Shown here: one piece after another, positions 7,649-9,976 of the stretch | Layout: each line of letters begins with the position of its first letter | Position numbering within the stretch: position 1 is the first letter of the stretch | Assembly: GCA_022561525.1 (NCBI GenBank) | Contig: JADFRB010000030.1 | Span: 1 to 9,976, forward strand | Source: Nitrospinota bacterium | Lineage (GTDB): Bacteria; Nitrospirota; Nitrospiria; Nitrospirales; UBA8639 | Length of the DNA: 9,976 nucleotides | Direction: 5' to 3' | Notes under the pieces: generated by a model | The model's input: the letters and a program-made list of their open reading frames with translations, nothing else | What the model was told of the DNA's origin: nothing | Databases searched by the model: none | Program-made: the position numbers and the translations under genes

Positions 7649-7794
7649 TACGAGATACGAAAATAGTGAGGGAGTCAGGAGTACGACGAGACACGAGATA
7701 CGTTTTTCCTTCACCCCTTTCGTTTCTCGCCTCACCTTTCATGCTTCACGAATACGAGATGCGAGCGACGAGCGACCAGCAACCAGCGACGAAA
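7649..7794 (+). repeat. Heptanucleotide repeat array B, upstream of pheA
   Basis: A run of degenerate 7-bp units. The clearest part, 7718-7794, is eleven units in exact register: TTTCGTT, TCTCGCC, TCACCTT, TCATGCT, TCACGAA, TACGAGA, TGCGAGC, GACGAGC, GACCAGC, AACCAGC, GACGAAA. It moves from a TCG-rich half to a CGA-rich half, so it is loosely palindromic. A less regular part (7649-7705, with TACGAGATACGAA and ACACGAGATACG) lies to the left in a different phase. The flanks 7599-7648 (between the dead ISL3 gene and the array) and 7795-7819 hold nothing recognisable. One frame stays open through the array into pheA, but it starts at a TTG with no homology and is not coding. Confidence 0.78.
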
Positions 7795-7819
7795 TTGTGG
7801 TACCAAGCCCTGCACTTTC

Positions 7820-7848
7820 TTGCAAAGATGGGTGCTTCTGCGTATGCT
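7820..7848 (+). promoter_or_regulatory. Possible sigma-70-type promoter for pheA-hisC
   Basis: TTGCAA (7820-7825) and TATGCT (7843-7848) are 17 bp apart, each matching 4 of 6 consensus bases. The site lies 32 bp before the pheA start, between array B and the gene. The match is weak and could be chance; there is no other evidence. Confidence 0.25.
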
Positions 7849-7880
7849 CACCGATACTGTGTTTTTCCTCAGACCACCGT

Positions 7881-8963
7881 ATGTCAGAACAACAACACAT
7901 TGAAATTTCCCGTCAGGAGATTGATCGGCTGGATGATGAAATCCTCCGGCTCCTCAATGAGCGATCGCATCATGTCATTGCCATTGGCAAGGCCAAGCGG
8001 CAAGCGGACCCCAATGCCCTTCTTCATACCCCAGGGCGTGAAGCAGCCATTGTCGACCGTTTGACGAAACTGAACACCGGGCCCTTTCCCAACGACGCGA
8101 TTCGTCCGGTGTACCGGGAAATCATGTCGGCATCCCTTTCCCTTGAAGGTATACAGACCGTTGCGTACCTGGGTCCTCCTGCTACGTTTACGCACCTGGC
8201 CGCCCTGGGGAAATTCGGCCAATCCGCTGATTACGTTCCGGTCAGTGGCATTAAAGAAGTCTTTGATGAAGTCGAACGTGGGCGGGCTCTTTACGGAGTG
8301 GTTCCGATTGAGAATTCAACGGAAGGGGTCGTCAATTACACCCTGGATATGTTCATCGATTCCAACTTGATAATCTATGGGGAAGTGTTGCAAGAAGTCT
8401 CCCATCACTTAATGTCCAAAGCGAACACCGTAGATTCGGTCAAAACTATTTATTCACATCCCCATGCGTTAGCCCAATGTCGGAACTGGTTGGAAAGCCA
8501 TGTCCCCAACGTTGCCATTCGGGAAACGCCCAGTACGGCAAGTGCCGCGGAAAAGTGCGTGGCCGAAACGGATTCTGCGGCTATCGCCTCTGAGCTGGCC
8601 GCCCAAATGTATGGCTTGAAAATTTTGAAATCGCGCATCGAAGACAACATTAACAACTTCACTCGATTTCTCGTGTTGTGCAAACATGCCTCTGATCCCA
8701 CGGGAAAAGACAAGACCTCGATCATGCTGTCGGTCAAAGATAAGGCAGGCGCACTGTACGATTTGCTTCGGCCTTTTGCCTCAAATGGTATCAATATGAC
8801 CAAGATTGAATCTCGACCGTCTCGACGGAAAGCCTGGGAGTATATTTTCTTTGTGGACGTGGAAGGTCATATGAATGAAGATCGAATTCGCCGAACCCTC
8901 GATGAAATAAAACTCCGATGCTTGTTTTTGAAAATCCTTGGTTCCTATCCGATGCATTCCTAA
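7881..8963 (+). CDS. pheA: Bifunctional chorismate mutase / prephenate dehydratase (P-protein)
   Basis: A 360-residue cytoplasmic enzyme that turns chorismate into prephenate and then phenylpyruvate, the precursor of phenylalanine. Residues 5-85 are an AroQ-type chorismate mutase helix bundle (IDRLDDEILRLLNERSHHVIAIGKAKR). Residues 93-268 are prephenate dehydratase (VAYLGPPATFTHLAA, VPIENSTEGVVNYTLD, and the TRF motif in NNFTRFLVL at 261-263). Residues 277-355 are an ACT domain with GALYDLL (290-296) and ESRP (310-313), the phenylalanine-binding motifs, so feedback inhibition by Phe is expected. The more usual PEGTFTH is PPATFTH here; the TFTH core is kept. The length is normal for the family. 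ATG 7881 is chosen because the mutase helix begins there; the open frame upstream is repeat sequence. The Shine-Dalgarno before it is weak. hisC follows 95 bp downstream. Confidence 0.95.
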   Translation: MSEQQHIEISRQEIDRLDDEILRLLNERSHHVIAIGKAKRQADPNALLHTPGREAAIVDRLTKLNTGPFPNDAIRPVYREIMSASLSLEGIQTVAYLGPPATFTHLAALGKFGQSADYVPVSGIKEVFDEVERGRALYGVVPIENSTEGVVNYTLDMFIDSNLIIYGEVLQEVSHHLMSKANTVDSVKTIYSHPHALAQCRNWLESHVPNVAIRETPSTASAAEKCVAETDSAAIASELAAQMYGLKILKSRIEDNINNFTRFLVLCKHASDPTGKDKTSIMLSVKDKAGALYDLLRPFASNGINMTKIESRPSRRKAWEYIFFVDVEGHMNEDRIRRTLDEIKLRCLFLKILGSYPMHS

Positions 8964-8968
8964 GGAAG
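8963..8968 (+). promoter_or_regulatory. Displaced Shine-Dalgarno sequence of hisC (candidate)
   Basis: AGGAAG overlaps the last base of the pheA stop codon (TAA 8961-8963). It is the only good ribosome-binding sequence in the gap, yet it lies 90 bp from the hisC ATG. Taking out the heptad array would put it about 10-14 bp from the ATG, a near-normal distance. Its role is inferred. Confidence 0.4.
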
Positions 8969-8977
8969 AAAAAAACG

Positions 8978-9058
8978 TCGTTCGTCTCTCGTATTTCGTA
9001 TCTCGTAAAAAAAAGAATACGAACGACGAAATACGAACGACGAGATACGAGATACAAA
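8978..9058 (+). repeat. Heptanucleotide repeat array C, filling the pheA-hisC gap
   Basis: Eleven units in unbroken 7-bp register: TCGTTCG, TCTCTCG, TATTTCG, TATCTCG, TAAAAAA, AAGAATA, CGAACGA, CGAAATA, CGAACGA, CGAGATA, CGAGATA. A twelfth, CAAAATG (9055-9061), contains the hisC start codon. The left half (TCG units) is an imperfect inverted repeat of the right half (CGA units) around an A-rich centre at 9007-9017. In one alignment the arms pair at roughly three of four positions, with CGTATTTCG (8990-8998) and CGAAATACG (9027-9035) fully complementary. It leaves hisC without a normal ribosome binding site next to its ATG. It could form an RNA hairpin after pheA. Confidence 0.82.
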
Positions 9059-9976
9059 ATGTCTCTCCACGTTCACCCCGACATTGCCAAATTAGTCCCA
9101 TATTCTCCGGGGAAGCCCCTGGATGAATTGGAGCGGGAATTAGGCATTCGAGGAGCCGTCAAACTGGCGTCGAATGAGAATCCGCTTGGCCCTTCTCCCA
9201 AGGCCCTTGCCGCCTTGAGAACGGGCGCGGAAACTCTACATCTCTATCCCGATGGAGGGGCGCATCATTTAACCCGAGCCTTGGCGGATCACCTAAAAGT
9301 ATCCCTGAACCAAATCATCGTCGGTAATGGTTCGGATGAAATCATTAGCCTCTTGGTCAAAGCCTTTGTGGCTCCTGGTGACGAAGCCGTGATGGCGGAT
9401 CACACGTTTGTGATGTACAAACTTGCTGTCACGGGTGGGCATGGAGTCATCAAAGAAGTGCCCTTAAAAGAGTGGTGTCATGATTTGCCCGCCATGGCCA
9501 AAGCCATCACGGATCGAACGCGATTAGTGTTTCTGTGCAATCCCAATAATCCCACGGGGACCATGATCACCAAAGATGAAGTCGCAGCGTTTATGGCGGA
9601 CGTCCCGGATCATGTCATTGTGGTTTTTGATGAAGCCTATTATGAATATGTGCGGCACCCACACTACCCGGATACCATTCAGTATGTCAGAGAGAACCGG
9701 CCTGTTGCCGTCCTTCGGACCTTTTCGAAGATTTACGGATTAGCCGGATTGCGCATTGGATATGGAATCACCACACCCGAAATTGTGGATTACCTTCACC
9801 GGGTACGCAATCCCTTCAACACGAATGCCCTCGCTCAAAAAGCCGCCCTGGCCGCGTTACGGGATGACGAACATGTGGCCACCAGCCGCGTGCTCAATGA
9901 ATCGGAAATGGCGGTGGTTGAATCAGAGCTCCGTGATCTCGGGTTCCATCCGATCCCAAGCCAAGCCAACTTTTTA
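9059..9976 (+). CDS. hisC: Histidinol-phosphate / aromatic aminotransferase (partial, runs off window)
   Basis: 306 codons of a PLP-dependent class I/II aminotransferase, open to the window edge; such proteins are usually about 350-370 residues. Motifs seen are LASNENPLGPSP (36-47), HLYPDGG (61-67), GNGSDEII (89-96), NPNNPTG (161-167), DEAYYEY (191-197) and TFSKIYGLAGLRIGYG (221-236), with Lys224 as the expected PLP lysine and Arg232 in the substrate site. HisC makes L-histidinol phosphate from imidazole-acetol phosphate. HisC-like enzymes next to pheA often also transaminate phenylpyruvate or hydroxyphenylpyruvate. Here the neighbour and likely shared transcript suggest an aromatic role, but specificity cannot be read from the sequence. 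The ATG at 9059 starts the family's N-terminus (HPDIAKLVPYSPGKPLDELERE). No Shine-Dalgarno precedes it closely, because repeat array C runs into the start codon. Confidence 0.92.
   Translation, partial: MSLHVHPDIAKLVPYSPGKPLDELERELGIRGAVKLASNENPLGPSPKALAALRTGAETLHLYPDGGAHHLTRALADHLKVSLNQIIVGNGSDEIISLLVKAFVAPGDEAVMADHTFVMYKLAVTGGHGVIKEVPLKEWCHDLPAMAKAITDRTRLVFLCNPNNPTGTMITKDEVAAFMADVPDHVIVVFDEAYYEYVRHPHYPDTIQYVRENRPVAVLRTFSKIYGLAGLRIGYGITTPEIVDYLHRVRNPFNTNALAQKAALAALRDDEHVATSRVLNESEMAVVESELRDLGFHPIPSQANFL

Noticed and set aside
7626..7880. Longer PheA starting at TTG 7626 with 85 extra residues.
   Set aside because: The extension translates repeat array B, has no known domain, and the mutase domain starts right after ATG 7881.
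8978..9058. CRISPR array or rho-independent terminator between pheA and hisC.
   Set aside because: Units are 7 bp with no spacers, so not CRISPR. The stem is imperfect and A+T-rich and is followed at once by hisC, with no GC-rich stem plus U-run, so a simple terminator call is not supported.

Overview
The window looks like an accessory stretch of a bacterial chromosome, rich in insertion sequences (IS) and dispersed repeats, that opens on its right side into ordinary aromatic amino-acid genes. I cannot place the organism firmly. The pheA-hisC gene pair, the ammonium-sensor fusion and the intergenic repeat style would fit a Nitrospira-like member of the Nitrospirota. That is an impression from memory, not a search result.

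Layout. 1-244: the C-terminal part of an IS4-type transposase on the minus strand, running off the window. 245-1671: an IS with an ISAon1/ISL3-like transposase and 15-bp terminal inverted repeats. 1672-1765: first copy of a 94-bp repeat. 1794-5442 (minus): a large gene coding for an ammonium transporter (Amt) fused to GAF, histidine kinase and two receiver domains. It is cut after 1058 codons by a TAA. Further into the second receiver domain it carries a heptanucleotide repeat array that shifts the frame. 5543-5690: a 148-bp palindromic repeat. 5698-5791: second copy of the 94-bp repeat, in the same orientation as the first. 5818-6526: an IS1595-family element with matching ends, a probable 8-bp target duplication and a one-base frameshift near the start of its transposase. 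6595-6823: a small element of about 230 bp with arrays of 20-22-bp sites facing each other and no gene. 6826-7598: a decayed ISL3-family transposase. 7649-7794: a second heptad array. 7881-8963: pheA (chorismate mutase-prephenate dehydratase). 8978-9058: a third heptad array. 9059-end: hisC-type aminotransferase, cut by the window edge.

How the parts work together. pheA and hisC probably form an operon for phenylalanine/tyrosine (and possibly histidine) synthesis. PheA makes phenylpyruvate, and the HisC-like enzyme can transaminate such keto acids. The Amt-kinase fusion is a predicted membrane ammonium sensor. It has no partner response regulator in the window, and its output end is damaged.

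The most unusual structure is a family of degenerate 7-bp repeats found in three places. One is inside the receiver domain of the sensor gene, where one extra 7-bp unit accounts for the frameshift. One lies upstream of pheA. One fills almost the whole pheA-hisC gap, in register up to the hisC start codon, and separates a good Shine-Dalgarno sequence from that start.
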